From NCBI GenBank assembly GCA_964567685.1, contig CAZMNO010000013.1, positions 1 to 64,000 on the forward strand: a stretch of DNA of 64,000 bases. Direction: 5' to 3'. The notes beneath the pieces are model-generated. The model was not told where the DNA came from. It saw nothing but the letters and a program-made list of their open reading frames with translations, and did no database searches. This stretch comes from UBA5972 sp964567685 (GTDB lineage Bacteria > Pseudomonadota > Alphaproteobacteria > Rhodobacterales > Rhodobacteraceae). Shown here one piece after another: positions 8,420-17,028 of the stretch; the stretch's first letter is position 1; each line of letters starts with the position of its first letter. Made by a program: the position numbers and the translations under genes.

Positions 8420-9752
8420 TCGTCAGGCCTTCCACCAGCAAACTGGGAATGCGGCGCGACAGGTGCTGGCGCGCATCATTGGCCGGGCGGATTGTTTTCA
8501 GCATTTCGCGCAGGTTTCCGGCGATGGTACATTCATTGACAGGCCCTGTCACTTCACCGTTTTCAACCCAGAATCCCGAAGCGCCCCGCGAATAATCCCC
8601 GGTGGTCGGATTGATCGAGGTTCCCATCAGCGAAGTGACGATCAGTCCGGTGCCCATCTCGGCAATCAGGTCATCGCGGCTGGCTTTTCCCGGTGTCAAA
8701 TCCATGTTTCCCGAGGAAGGCGAAGGGGGTGAAGACGTCCCACGTGAGGCACTGGCAGTGCTTTCCATGCCAAGCCGTCGTGCCGTAGCCAGATCAAGGG
8801 TCCAGCCCTGCAAAATTCCGTCTGCAACCAGTGTGCGACAAGCCACAGGCAAACCCTCACCGTCAAAGGGGCGCGAGGCTGAAGCCCGCGGCCTCAAGGG
8901 ATCTTCCGTCAGGGATATTCCCTTCGGTAAGATCTGTTCGCCATTCGCGTCGCGCAGCCAGCTTGAGCCGCGTACGATTGATGATCCATTGATGGCCATC
9001 AGCAAATGCCCGATCAGCGATGACGAAATTCGCTCGTCAAACAAGACCGGAAAAGCGCCTGTCGGGGGTCGTTTAGGGCCCATGCGCAACACAGCGCGCA
9101 GGCCGGCTTCTTTGCCAATCCAGTCTGCGCTGGGCAAATCTGCCTGATAGCTTCGCGACTCGCCGCTATAATCCCTTTCCATCGACAGGCCTTGGCCGGT
9201 GATGGCGACACAGGAAATTGAACTGCCGGTGCGCTCATACCCTCCTGAAAATCCGTTCGAAGTCGCCAGATGCACCCCATGTCTTGAATAGCCCGCCGAT
9301 GCACCTTCAACCTGCGAAACCCCCTTGACGGACAGAGCCGCCGCTTCGGCTGAAAGGGCGCTTTTTTCCAGGTATTTTGGCGAGGGTTCGTTGGCAGGAT
9401 CCGCCAGTTCCAGTGCCTCAAGGTCCCATTTTGTTGCCAGCTGGTCAGGCTCCGCCAGCCCGATGGAGCTATCCTCGGGCGCTTCGCGCGCCATGGCAAC
9501 CGCGCGTTCCGCCATGGTTGTGATTGTTTCGGGTCGGGTATCAGACGAGGAAACACAGGCCTGGCGCTGCCCCAGCAACACCCGTAATCCGATATCGACG
9601 CCTTCCGATCTTTCGGCATGTTCAAGGGCACCGGACAGCACATCGATTGAAATCGAACTGCCGGAAACCACCAGAGAGTCGGCGCTGTCAGCCCCGGCCT
9701 TGCGGGCAGCCGAGATCAGAGCTTGCGCCAGTGTTTCAAGATTTTCTGTCAT
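8406..9752 (-). CDS. pmbA: TldD/PmbA family metalloprotease subunit PmbA (TldE)
   Basis: The 448-residue protein matches the PmbA/TldE half of the TldD-TldE protease, known in E. coli for microcin B17 maturation and CcdA degradation. It has the N-terminal module with GVDIGLRVLLGQRQA, the FPVLFDERISSSLIGHL region, and the C-terminal GTGLIVTSLMGTSINPTTGDYSRGA-like block. It lacks the HExxxH metal site found in TldD, as expected for the TldE partner. No tldD gene is present in the window. It appears to open the operon that runs through the phosphatase, DUF4170, waaA and lpxK. Confidence 0.9.
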   Translation of the reverse strand: MTENLETLAQALISAARKAGADSADSLVVSGSSISIDVLSGALEHAERSEGVDIGLRVLLGQRQACVSSSDTRPETITTMAERAVAMAREAPEDSSIGLAEPDQLATKWDLEALELADPANEPSPKYLEKSALSAEAAALSVKGVSQVEGASAGYSRHGVHLATSNGFSGGYERTGSSISCVAITGQGLSMERDYSGESRSYQADLPSADWIGKEAGLRAVLRMGPKRPPTGAFPVLFDERISSSLIGHLLMAINGSSIVRGSSWLRDANGEQILPKGISLTEDPLRPRASASRPFDGEGLPVACRTLVADGILQGWTLDLATARRLGMESTASASRGTSSPPSPSSGNMDLTPGKASRDDLIAEMGTGLIVTSLMGTSINPTTGDYSRGASGFWVENGEVTGPVNECTIAGNLREMLKTIRPANDARQHLSRRIPSLLVEGLTIAGA

Positions 9753-9816
9753 TTCCCCTGCCTGACTGCCACAGCACCGTGCTTTGGATTAATGCAATCA
9801 GCAAGTCAGGTTCAAG

Positions 9817-9845
9817 GGCAGCGGGCAAACAGACTGCCCGCTGCC
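9817..9845 (-). terminator. Strong hairpin after the DUF2125 gene
   Basis: GGCAGCGGGCA and TGCCCGCTGCC form a perfect 11-bp stem with a 7-nt loop, 15 nt past the DUF2125 stop. On the minus strand the tail is CTTGAA rather than a clean T run. It is therefore either a weak intrinsic terminator or a 3'-end-protecting structure between DUF2125 and pmbA. Confidence 0.5.
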
Positions 9846-9859
9846 AATATGTTCTTGCC

Positions 9860-11377
9860 TTATTGGATGCGCTGTCCGTTGGCCATGATTGCACCTTCCG
9901 GCGTCACTTCGATCTTGGATTCAAAGTGATCTTCGCCAACAGGTTTGGCAAACGCACCCAGCATGGCCCGCAGCCCCATTGAAGCGTCTTCGGGCACCAG
10001 ACCAATGGCAACCAGGCTATCGAGCAATCCAAAGCCACCCTTAAGGCTCAGATTGAGTTCGCCGTTTGGCAGTGGGATGCCATCAATAACCACCGGGTTA
10101 TCCATGTTCAGTGTAAACGCCCCGGCACCTTCAAGCAGGGCACCGGCAATCGACGCAGTCAGCTCATTGATGTCCAGCGACAGTGGCAGCATCGGCGGGC
10201 CGTCCATATTGTCGATCTTGGCCAGCGTTTCCATATCCATCAGGTTGACCAAAACCATCATCTTGCCGCTTACATCCATTGCAATCGTGGCCGGATCGCG
10301 CGACAGCGTCTGACCGGGATCGAACATGCCCCAGATCGCCTCGCTGATGCTGAACCCTCTCAAAGCCACGCGCGCATGATAATCAGCAGGCTCTGCCGAT
10401 TGGGCCAGTGGAATGCTGAACGAAATTTCAGCTTCGTCATAGTCAAGCGTGATTGCCGGGAACGGAATCTCGGATGATGTGAGGTTAAGATCGACCCCTT
10501 TTTCGATGATTTCATAAGCAATCACCTCGGGCGAGATTTCCGCCGCAAAGCGCCCGCCATCGGCTGTGGCGATCATGGCAAACCGATCGCTGCCATCCTG
10601 AAAATTCACATCGACACTGGCTGGCCCACCCTCCAGTTCTGCATCAAATGCAAAACCGGCCGCAAGAAGCTCGAACGGATCATCCGTTGCCTTAAGTTCA
10701 CCCGAACCGGAGGCAACCAAATCGGCAAAGCTGGCCTTTAATGAAAAGGTGCCATCGCCATCCGGATCTTGCGCATTCACCAGCATGCCCAAGCTTTGAA
10801 TGCTGTAGTCACCCCCGATTCTGTGCCGGTCTTCTTCCAGTTTTTCGATGGAATAGTCGCTTGCGAATTCGCCGGAACTGATCGAACCACTAACGGGTAT
10901 GGATTCACCTTCGACAGTCAGGCTTTCGAGGCTCACATTCATGCTGGATCCGCTACTTTCGATCCGCATATTATCCAGCGATCCGGAGACAAGCGCCTGA
11001 AAATCTGGCATCTCCACATCAAGTACAGCGACCGCCTCGACCTCTCCGCCCTCGGAAAACTGAATTGTGTAGGAGGTGATATCCGGCAGCTGAATTTCAG
11101 CGCCACCGTCACCAGAATCCAGAAATGTCATTTCCCCCAGAATAATGGTGATCTGACCACCATCATCCGGTAAATCCATTGTCAGCGACAGATCGCTGAT
11201 GGCAATCGCGCCACCGGATACCTCTTCCGAACCGATTTCGACAGTATAGCCGAAGGACTCGTAATACCCGATCAGCCCGTCGCGCACCTCCTGGGCCGAA
11301 ATGTCCGCATAGGCCGGAACCGCTAATGCCAGTGACAATGCACCGGCCGAAATTCCAGAATAGAATGCCGTTTTCAT
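9860..11377 (-). CDS. Secreted DUF2125 protein
   Basis: This 505-residue acidic protein has a clear N-terminal signal peptide (positive residues, hydrophobic stretch to about residue 20, cleavage after AYA). The rest is beta-rich and repetitive in character, with recurring segments of the type LxLTMDLPDDGG and ISLDYDEAEISFSIPL, and no cysteines. It fits the DUF2125 family, predicted periplasmic proteins of alphaproteobacteria related in general form to AsmA-like lipid-transport proteins; that last point is inference. It stands upstream of pmbA but is separated by a strong hairpin, so it may be its own transcription unit. Function unknown. Confidence 0.75.
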   Translation of the reverse strand: MKTAFYSGISAGALSLALAVPAYADISAQEVRDGLIGYYESFGYTVEIGSEEVSGGAIAISDLSLTMDLPDDGGQITIILGEMTFLDSGDGGAEIQLPDITSYTIQFSEGGEVEAVAVLDVEMPDFQALVSGSLDNMRIESSGSSMNVSLESLTVEGESIPVSGSISSGEFASDYSIEKLEEDRHRIGGDYSIQSLGMLVNAQDPDGDGTFSLKASFADLVASGSGELKATDDPFELLAAGFAFDAELEGGPASVDVNFQDGSDRFAMIATADGGRFAAEISPEVIAYEIIEKGVDLNLTSSEIPFPAITLDYDEAEISFSIPLAQSAEPADYHARVALRGFSISEAIWGMFDPGQTLSRDPATIAMDVSGKMMVLVNLMDMETLAKIDNMDGPPMLPLSLDINELTASIAGALLEGAGAFTLNMDNPVVIDGIPLPNGELNLSLKGGFGLLDSLVAIGLVPEDASMGLRAMLGAFAKPVGEDHFESKIEVTPEGAIMANGQRIQ

Positions 11378-11525
11378 GATAAACCTCTTACTTGGGATAA
11401 ACTCGCCTAAGCATCTCCCCTTGCCCTTCCCTCGTCAAGTTTATTAGAGGGATGCGCGGCATTTCGCTTGCATTCAATTACCGCCTCGGATTTTGTCTGG
11501 CGGTAAAAAATTCAAAGGGGCAGAA

Positions 11526-12647
11526 ATGACCTGGTCACCTGACAAAACCGAAGTCAAAAGCTGGAACGAGTGGGACACGCTGCGCCACGTGATCGTGGGC
11601 AAAGCCGATGATTGCCATATCCCACCGGAAGAACCCGCCCTTGACGCCAAGGTTCCCGAAGACAGCGACATGCGCGGCCAGTGGGGACGGCGGCCGCAAG
11701 AGACGATTGACCGGGCGAACGAGCTTCTGGACAATTTCGCCGATCAGCTGCGCAAGCGCGGAGTGCGCGTCGATCGCCCGACACCTACCGACTTTTCCCT
11801 GCCCGCCACCACACCCGATTTCCACACCGACAGCCAGTTCGGCTGCATGCCACCGCGCGACGTGTTGCTTACCGTCGGCCACGAGATACTCGAAGCCACG
11901 ATGTCCTATCGCTGCCGCTGGTTTGAATACCTCTGCTACCGGCCTCTGATGCAGCAGTATTGGGAGGAAGACCCGAACTTCCGCCACGAGGCCGCGCCCA
12001 AACCGCGCCTGACAGATGCCGATTATCACCGCGATTACCTCTCCGACAAAATCGGTGTCGCCAAGCGACTGAAATGGGCTGAAGAGAAATTCTTTGTCAC
12101 GACCGAAGAAGAGCCCCTGTTTGATGCCGCCGACGTGTTGCGCTTTGGCAAGGATCTGGTGGTGCAGCACGGGTTCACAACCAACCTCAAGGGCATAGAA
12201 TGGATTCGCCGGCATTTCCCCGATCACCGGGTGCATGCAGTTAACTTTCCGGGCGATCCCTACCCGATCCACATCGACGCCACCTTCACGCCCCTGCGCC
12301 CCGGCCTCATCCTCAACAACCCGCAACGCCGTCTGCCGCAGGAGCAGCGCGAAATGTTCGAGAAAAACGGCTGGGAAATCGTCGACAGCGCCCAACCGGC
12401 CCACAATTCGCCCCCACCGCTCTGCTACTCCTCAACATGGTTGTCGATGAACGTGCTGGTTTTGGACCCCAAAACCGTCTGCGTCGAGAAATCCGAGGTC
12501 TATCAGGCTGAACAGATGGACAAGATGGGCATGGAAGTCGTCGAAGTCGAGTTACGCGACGCCTACGCCTTCGGCGGCGGGCTGCATTGCTGCACGGCGG
12601 ATGTGTATCGGGATGGGGAGTGCGAGGATTATTTTCCCGTGGGATGA
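11526..12647 (+). CDS. Amidinotransferase (glycine amidinotransferase family), C-terminus probably exchanged
   Basis: The 373-residue protein belongs to the amidinotransferase family, which moves an amidino group from arginine to an amine (as in creatine or scyllo-inosamine pathways). A Cys-His-Asp triad is visible: D203 in FDAADVLR, H249 in YPIHIDATF, and C355 in GGGLHCCTADVYR. The ATG is chosen because AAAGGGG lies 5 nt upstream; a TTG 33 nt earlier is less likely. The final 77 nt of conserved coding are repeated at 13828-13904 beyond a toxin-antitoxin pair, with a different last codon set. The present end (EDYFPVG) may therefore be an acquired version, and the downstream fragment (EDYFSKQ) the original. 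The acceptor amine is unknown. Confidence 0.85.
   Translation: MTWSPDKTEVKSWNEWDTLRHVIVGKADDCHIPPEEPALDAKVPEDSDMRGQWGRRPQETIDRANELLDNFADQLRKRGVRVDRPTPTDFSLPATTPDFHTDSQFGCMPPRDVLLTVGHEILEATMSYRCRWFEYLCYRPLMQQYWEEDPNFRHEAAPKPRLTDADYHRDYLSDKIGVAKRLKWAEEKFFVTTEEEPLFDAADVLRFGKDLVVQHGFTTNLKGIEWIRRHFPDHRVHAVNFPGDPYPIHIDATFTPLRPGLILNNPQRRLPQEQREMFEKNGWEIVDSAQPAHNSPPPLCYSSTWLSMNVLVLDPKTVCVEKSEVYQAEQMDKMGMEVVEVELRDAYAFGGGLHCCTADVYRDGECEDYFPVG
12559..12635 (+). repeat. Direct repeat, left copy (amidinotransferase 3' end)
   Basis: This 77-bp segment, inside the amidinotransferase gene, is matched at 74 of 77 positions by 13828-13904 without gaps (offset 1269 bp). It includes the codons for the catalytic Cys. 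The two copies bracket the toxin-antitoxin pair. The mismatches are C/T, G/A and T/C transitions. The arrangement resembles either site-specific insertion at a gene end or the remains of a second amidinotransferase gene. Confidence 0.9.
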
Positions 12648-12717
12648 TATTTTGCTAGCATTTAAAGGTTATTTTCAGAATGTTGCTTTGAGCTGCAAGA
12701 GAGCCTAGGTTTGAGAC

Positions 12718-13398
12718 ATGGATGGAAATAGCGAGAATTTCCCTATTCTTGGAGCTGGGGTCTACAGTGTTCCAGAAGCATCAAGGCTGCTTGGAGTTTC
12801 TCAACAGCAACTTCGACGATGGCTTGTTGGTAGCGATCGATTTGAACGCGTATGGTCATCCGACTACGATGAGTGTGGAGATTTCCTCGAGATAAGCTTC
12901 ACCGACTTGATGGAGGCACGAGTGGTCAATGCACTTCGCAGTCAGGGTGTTTCGCTTCAGCATATCCGCAAGGCACGAGAAATCGCTCGGGCGCAATTTA
13001 ACTTAGAGAAACCGTTTTCTACAGGGAGATTTCGAACTGACGGGAAGAGGGTATTTTGGGAAGCCGCACAAAAACTCGCAGCTGTGGATCCAAAACTAGA
13101 AGACCTGATGACCGGCCAAATGATTTTTTGGTCTGTTGTCGAAAGAACATTTAAGTCAGTCGATATCGAAGGTGGACTTGCACGCCGCTGGTGGCCACAG
13201 AACCGCAAACGTTCAATCGTTCTTGACCCCCTTCGTTCGTTTGGACAACCAATTTTGGACAAGACTGGAATTCCCACCGCAGCTTTGAAAAATGCATTCG
13301 ATGCCGAAGGTGAAGCCTCGATTGTAGCAAGACTCTTTGAGGTTTCAAAAAAGGAAGTTGTGGATGCAATTGAGTTTGAGGAACGATTGACTGCTTGA
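12718..13398 (+). CDS. Putative antitoxin with MerR-like HTH and DUF433 (VapB45-like)
   Basis: This 226-residue protein has a MerR-type helix-turn-helix at about 15-36 (YSVPEASRLLGVSQQQLRRWL) and a DUF433-type C-terminus at about 165-222 (SIVLDPLRSFGQP...IVARLFEVSKKEVVDAIEFEERL). This layout matches VapB45-type antitoxins, which bind their own promoter and neutralise a PIN-like partner. The stop overlaps the next gene's TTG start in a TTGA tetranucleotide, indicating coupled translation. Its DNA is clearly more AT-rich than the surrounding genes, with codons such as TTT, AAA and TTA common, which suggests horizontal origin. It lies between the two direct repeats. A MerR-family regulator unrelated to toxin control is the main alternative. 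Confidence 0.75.
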   Translation: MDGNSENFPILGAGVYSVPEASRLLGVSQQQLRRWLVGSDRFERVWSSDYDECGDFLEISFTDLMEARVVNALRSQGVSLQHIRKAREIARAQFNLEKPFSTGRFRTDGKRVFWEAAQKLAAVDPKLEDLMTGQMIFWSVVERTFKSVDIEGGLARRWWPQNRKRSIVLDPLRSFGQPILDKTGIPTAALKNAFDAEGEASIVARLFEVSKKEVVDAIEFEERLTA

Positions 13399-13799
13399 AT
13401 TTTCTTATTGATCACAACATGTCACCGCATATCGCTCGGTCGTTAAACGCAGTAACGAAACCGTATTTTGAAGATCGCGTTGTTGCGCTGGTGGACAAAT
13501 TTCCTATAAACATCAAAGACACTGACTGGATTGGTGCCTTGGCAACCGAGCGAGAATGGTGTTTCTTAACTGCTGACAAAAGACTTTCACGCTCACAAGT
13601 TGAAAAATCGGCAATCAGACGGGCTGGCTTAACCGGGTTTATACTTTCACCTGGTCTCCGCAAGAGGAGGGTCGTTGAGCAAACAGCGCGGTTGCTGCTT
13701 CAGTGGTCGCTCATTTCCAGCCAAGCAAGAATGGTTTCAGGCGGTGCTTTGTTCGAAGCTCCTCTTACAGGGAAAAAGCTAAAAAGCGTCCCATTCTAA
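13395..13799 (+). CDS. Putative PIN-like toxin nuclease (DUF5615 / VapC45-like)
   Basis: The 134-residue protein opens with LIDHNMSPHIARSL, the hallmark of DUF5615 / Mut7-C-type PIN-like RNases. Likely metal-binding acidic residues are D6, D42 or D44 (KDTDW) and D61 (LTADKRL). The start is TTG inside the antitoxin stop (TTGA), a 4-nt overlap. Family precedent is the VapBC45 toxin-antitoxin group, in which the PIN-like protein cleaves RNA; nuclease activity here is inference. Base composition matches the antitoxin, so the two probably moved together. A truncated copy of the amidinotransferase 3' end follows 27 nt downstream. Confidence 0.75.
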   Translation: MNFLIDHNMSPHIARSLNAVTKPYFEDRVVALVDKFPINIKDTDWIGALATEREWCFLTADKRLSRSQVEKSAIRRAGLTGFILSPGLRKRRVVEQTARLLLQWSLISSQARMVSGGALFEAPLTGKKLKSVPF

Positions 13800-13826
13800 A
13801 CTTGTGGTTGTTTAGGTAACCCCTGC

Positions 13827-13916
13827 AACGCCTACGCTTTCGGCGGCGGGCTGCATTGCTGCACGGCGGATGTGTATCGGGATGGGAAGTGCGAGGACTA
13901 TTTTTCGAAGCAGTAA
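13827..13916 (+). pseudogene. Amidinotransferase 3'-end fragment (right direct-repeat copy)
   Basis: A 29-codon open frame with no start encodes NAYAFGGGLHCCTADVYRDG and a short tail ending EDYFSKQ, then TAA. It matches the end of the amidinotransferase gene in the same frame, including the catalytic Cys codon. It is either the displaced original 3' end, left when the toxin-antitoxin segment inserted and supplied a new gene end, or the surviving tail of a deleted tandem copy. It cannot be translated alone. Confidence 0.85.
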
Positions 13917-13980
13917 ATGAAGTCTCTGCGATTGTTGTTATGATAAGAGGGGTCGTAACCGCACATCAAAGGGAAGCCTA

Positions 13981-15108
13981 ATGGCATCGCTTATCAACAC
14001 CACCGGTAAGGAAGTCCTCCTGCCAAGGATCACGTCGGCTTATCGCGAAAGCCTGTTTGACGCTGATGGCCGGGAATACTTCGATCTGGAAGCTGGCGTC
14101 TGGTGCCTTTCTCTGGGCCACAACCACGAATGCACGCGCGATGTGTTTGCTGGTAAGGCCCGGGACTTGCAACACTCCGGCTATATCTATGCATCCGGCG
14201 CGTCCGAGATTGCCGCAGACAGGGTTTGCAGGTTTGCCGGTCTACCCAATGGAGCTTGCCTGTTTTTGTCATCGGGGAGCGAAGCCATTGAGTTTGCGCT
14301 TCAGGTGGTTGCCGCAATCGGGCAACCGGGTGATCTGCTTACTCTGCCCAAAGCCTATCTTGGGTCGTATAGCCGAACGACGGAGCGGGGCGAAGGCTGG
14401 AGCGAATTGCCCTGGTCAATGACGGAGTTCAATGCCATGGGGGCGAAGCTGCCCACCCGAACGTCCGCTTTCCTGTTCGAGCCGGGCAGCGCGGGTGGTG
14501 AGGTGCGCTTCCCTGAAGTCGACTACGTCAGACACATAGTGGGTGAAGTCCGCAAGCAAGGTGGACTGATCATGGTCAATGAGGTCACAACAGGGGCGGG
14601 AAGAACCGGCAGGAACTGCGCCTATCAGCACAGCGGAATCACCCCGGATATCGTCGTAATGGGAAAGGGGATCGGAAATGGCTATCCGGTCAGTGCAATC
14701 GTTCTGTCGCAAACTGCGGCAGCAAAGTTGCACGCAAGCCCTCTGCGGTACATGCAATCCCATCAAAACGATCCGCTCGGAGCCCGGATCGCGGACCGCG
14801 TGATCGAAGTCATTGAGAACGAAAAACTGGCGAACCGTGCGGCCATTGTGGGGCAGGATCTGCTTGATCGACTTAAGGAGCTGGAATGCAATGAAGCGGT
14901 AAAGGAAGTCAGGGGCAAAGGATTTATGATCGCGATTGAATTCCGGACAGCCGAAAACTGCGCATCAATTCACGCTGCCTTGCTGAATGCCGGGTTTGTG
15001 ACGACCAATCGGGGCACCATGATTCGCCTGGACCCGCCGCTGAATACCAAATCCGACACGCTGAATCGCTTTGTGGAGTGTTTGTCCGGATTGCTTCACA
15101 ACGCTTGA
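13981..15108 (+). CDS. Class III PLP-dependent aminotransferase
   Basis: This is a fold-type I, class III (omega-amino acid / ornithine type) aminotransferase of 375 residues, somewhat short for the class (usually about 400-450). The PLP lysine is K229 in VVMGKGIGNGYPVSA. The GxGRTG region is present as NEVTTGAGRTG at about 200-210, where most relatives have DE(V/I)QTGFGRTG, so the usual aspartate contacting the PLP ring is replaced by asparagine. AAAGGGAAG precedes the ATG. Before the toxin-antitoxin insertion it probably followed the amidinotransferase directly, so the two enzymes may share a pathway that makes or uses an amino or guanidino compound. Substrate unknown. Confidence 0.85.
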   Translation: MASLINTTGKEVLLPRITSAYRESLFDADGREYFDLEAGVWCLSLGHNHECTRDVFAGKARDLQHSGYIYASGASEIAADRVCRFAGLPNGACLFLSSGSEAIEFALQVVAAIGQPGDLLTLPKAYLGSYSRTTERGEGWSELPWSMTEFNAMGAKLPTRTSAFLFEPGSAGGEVRFPEVDYVRHIVGEVRKQGGLIMVNEVTTGAGRTGRNCAYQHSGITPDIVVMGKGIGNGYPVSAIVLSQTAAAKLHASPLRYMQSHQNDPLGARIADRVIEVIENEKLANRAAIVGQDLLDRLKELECNEAVKEVRGKGFMIAIEFRTAENCASIHAALLNAGFVTTNRGTMIRLDPPLNTKSDTLNRFVECLSGLLHNA

Positions 15109-15266
15109 ACCACAGCTGATTGCTCTATCTTCGGTATCAGGTGTCCAGCGCCAAATCAGGCCCCCCCGACCTCAAGGAAGTACCCTATCTTGGCGTAGTC
15201 AGGCACGGCCCCGGCGGTACAAAGCGCCTTGAACCCGGGCGTTTGCGATTGGCCTGAACCCGATGA

Positions 15267-15926
15267 TCAGACCGCGCTGGCTTCAATCCCAAGCGCGATC
15301 GCCGTGAAGAAACAGACCGAGGCCGCTGTGACTAATCCGTGCCAGATGGCGTTGGAGAATTTCAGACTCTCCCAGAGGTGAAAAACAACACCAAGAGTAT
15401 AGAGAAGCCCACCGATGGTGATCAGCGCCAAGGCGATGACAGGCAGGATTGCGTAGAGTGATCCGGCCAGCAAAACCGACAACCAGCCCATGATCAGATA
15501 AAGCGCAATGCCGTTTTGGTTGGGGTTATTCCAGAAGAACAATTTGCGCATCATGCCAAACCCGGCCAGCCCCCAGACGACAAGAAGGACCAGATAGGAA
15601 GTCACACTGCCGATCATGAACACGAGCGGCGTGTAGGTGCCTGCGATTTTCAGATATATTGCCGCGTGATCTATGCGGCGGAACGTCGGTCGCAGATCCA
15701 CCCATGGAGTGAAGTGATAGATCGCCGAGGCCAGAAAGGTTGCGATAAGGGTCAGTCCATAGACCGACAGGGCAAAGGTCTGCTCACCGCTTACACGACC
15801 AAAAGTCCACACGATGATCCACACAGATCCGGTGAGCGCACCTGTAATACCCAGCACATGGACGGTGGCATCGGCCACCCGTTCAGAAAAGGCATAGGTT
15901 GGATAGGCGGGTTCATGTTTTTGCAT
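15267..15926 (-). CDS. TrhA/hemolysin III family membrane protein
   Basis: This is a seven-helix membrane protein of the PAQR/hemolysin III group (YqfA/TrhA), 219 residues from the chosen ATG; longer in-frame starts exist upstream but add a poorly hydrophobic leader. Family motifs are SAIYHFTP, RIDHAAIYLKIAGTYTP and HLWESLKFSNAIWHG, whose His and Ser/Asp residues form the putative metal site of PAQR proteins. E. coli TrhA has been linked to membrane energetics and unsaturated fatty acid sensing. The hemolysin name is historical. The gene is followed on the minus strand by about 160 bp with no gene. Confidence 0.82.
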   Translation of the reverse strand: MQKHEPAYPTYAFSERVADATVHVLGITGALTGSVWIIVWTFGRVSGEQTFALSVYGLTLIATFLASAIYHFTPWVDLRPTFRRIDHAAIYLKIAGTYTPLVFMIGSVTSYLVLLVVWGLAGFGMMRKLFFWNNPNQNGIALYLIMGWLSVLLAGSLYAILPVIALALITIGGLLYTLGVVFHLWESLKFSNAIWHGLVTAASVCFFTAIALGIEASAV

Positions 15927-16106
15927 CAACAACCCATACAGCCACCTGGAAATCAGGCATAGCCCGGCTTTGACCTGTCGGCGGGAAAGCGCTGGTTCAC
16001 TTGTCGGCTGCTTGGATCTGACGCAGGCCGGTGAAGCTTTTCGCGAACGATCAAATCGTATTTCCTGTTGGGCCAAACAACCACTTTCACAGTGCCGAAA
16101 GCAATC

Positions 16107-16499
16107 CTACTCTTCTAAACGATCATCAGAGTCGCGATCGCGCAAATATCGCCTCGCGAGCGGAAATTGCGGCAACCATGCCTCGCGGTTGACAATCCAG
16201 CTTTCATAGGTCGGCATCAACTGGTCAGGGTCATCCAGCGCCCCGAGATGCACTTCGATTTCATCTGCACTGCGTGCAAAAACCGACGAACCGCAACGTG
16301 GGCAGAAATTGCGCCCGGCATATTCACGTGTTTCGCCTATGATCACTACCGCGTCTTCGTGAAAAACAGCGGCGGCGTAAAAAAGAGCCCCGTGGTGCTT
16401 GCGGCAATCCAGGCAGTGGCAAAGACCAACCCGGTAGGGGCGCCCTGACGCCACGAGTTGAACATCACCGCACAGACAACTGCCTTTGAACCGGTCCAT
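16107..16499 (-). CDS. GFA-domain (CENP-V-like) zinc protein
   Basis: This 130-residue protein of the Gfa/CENP-V fold binds zinc through cysteine pairs: CLC at 8-10, CHCLDC at about 27-32, and CPRC at about 66-69. One family member, Gfa, was proposed to speed glutathione plus formaldehyde adduct formation; most members have no proven function. A glutathione-dependent formaldehyde pathway is encoded elsewhere in this window (frmA, fghA), but this gene is not adjacent to it. It runs on the minus strand just upstream of the TrhA gene, with about 180 nt between. Confidence 0.85.
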   Translation of the reverse strand: MDRFKGSCLCGDVQLVASGRPYRVGLCHCLDCRKHHGALFYAAAVFHEDAVVIIGETREYAGRNFCPRCGSSVFARSADEIEVHLGALDDPDQLMPTYESWIVNREAWLPQFPLARRYLRDRDSDDRLEE

Positions 16500-17028
16500 G
16501 CTGCTTTTCCCTCCAAAGTCAGGTTGCCTTAATGTTTACAGCGTACCCCACCGAGCGTCTATCCGGGCTGCACAGCCTATTCGCACCTCTCCGAAATACT
16601 GCACCTTCTGCCGGTCCCCGACCGCACAGATTACCGCAGCAAGGCGATGCGAAAGTTCGTTGAGTCACCTGGCTACCATAACCGCCGCATGGGCCTTTCC
16701 GCCAAAATATGGTGTACCTACGATATATACAGAGGTTTTTTTGTCTTCACCCGCAACATACAGTTGCTATCAGATTCAACGCGCGCTATCTCTTCGCGCA
16801 CAGGTGCATAGACGCGGTAGTGCATTAGCTGACGCTGATGGCGGGGTTTGGTTGCTCAGGCAGTCGGACCCCGTTCATTTTTGGGGGCGGTTGGCCTGCG
16901 GTCGGCGTAATCCACAGAAAAAAGACGTCAGGTGCTCAGACGCGGTCTTTGCATTGTGCCCACAAGGAACACATCCTGACGCCTTTCCTGAACTTTCCAC
17001 CCGTAGGGCTTTCGGCTCACAGCTCTGG

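Noticed and set aside
15156..15266. 36 open codons in frame after the TrhA stop (PDYAKIGYFLEVGG-like end)
   Set aside because: It has no start and no recognised family; it could be a gene remnant but chance read-through is as likely.
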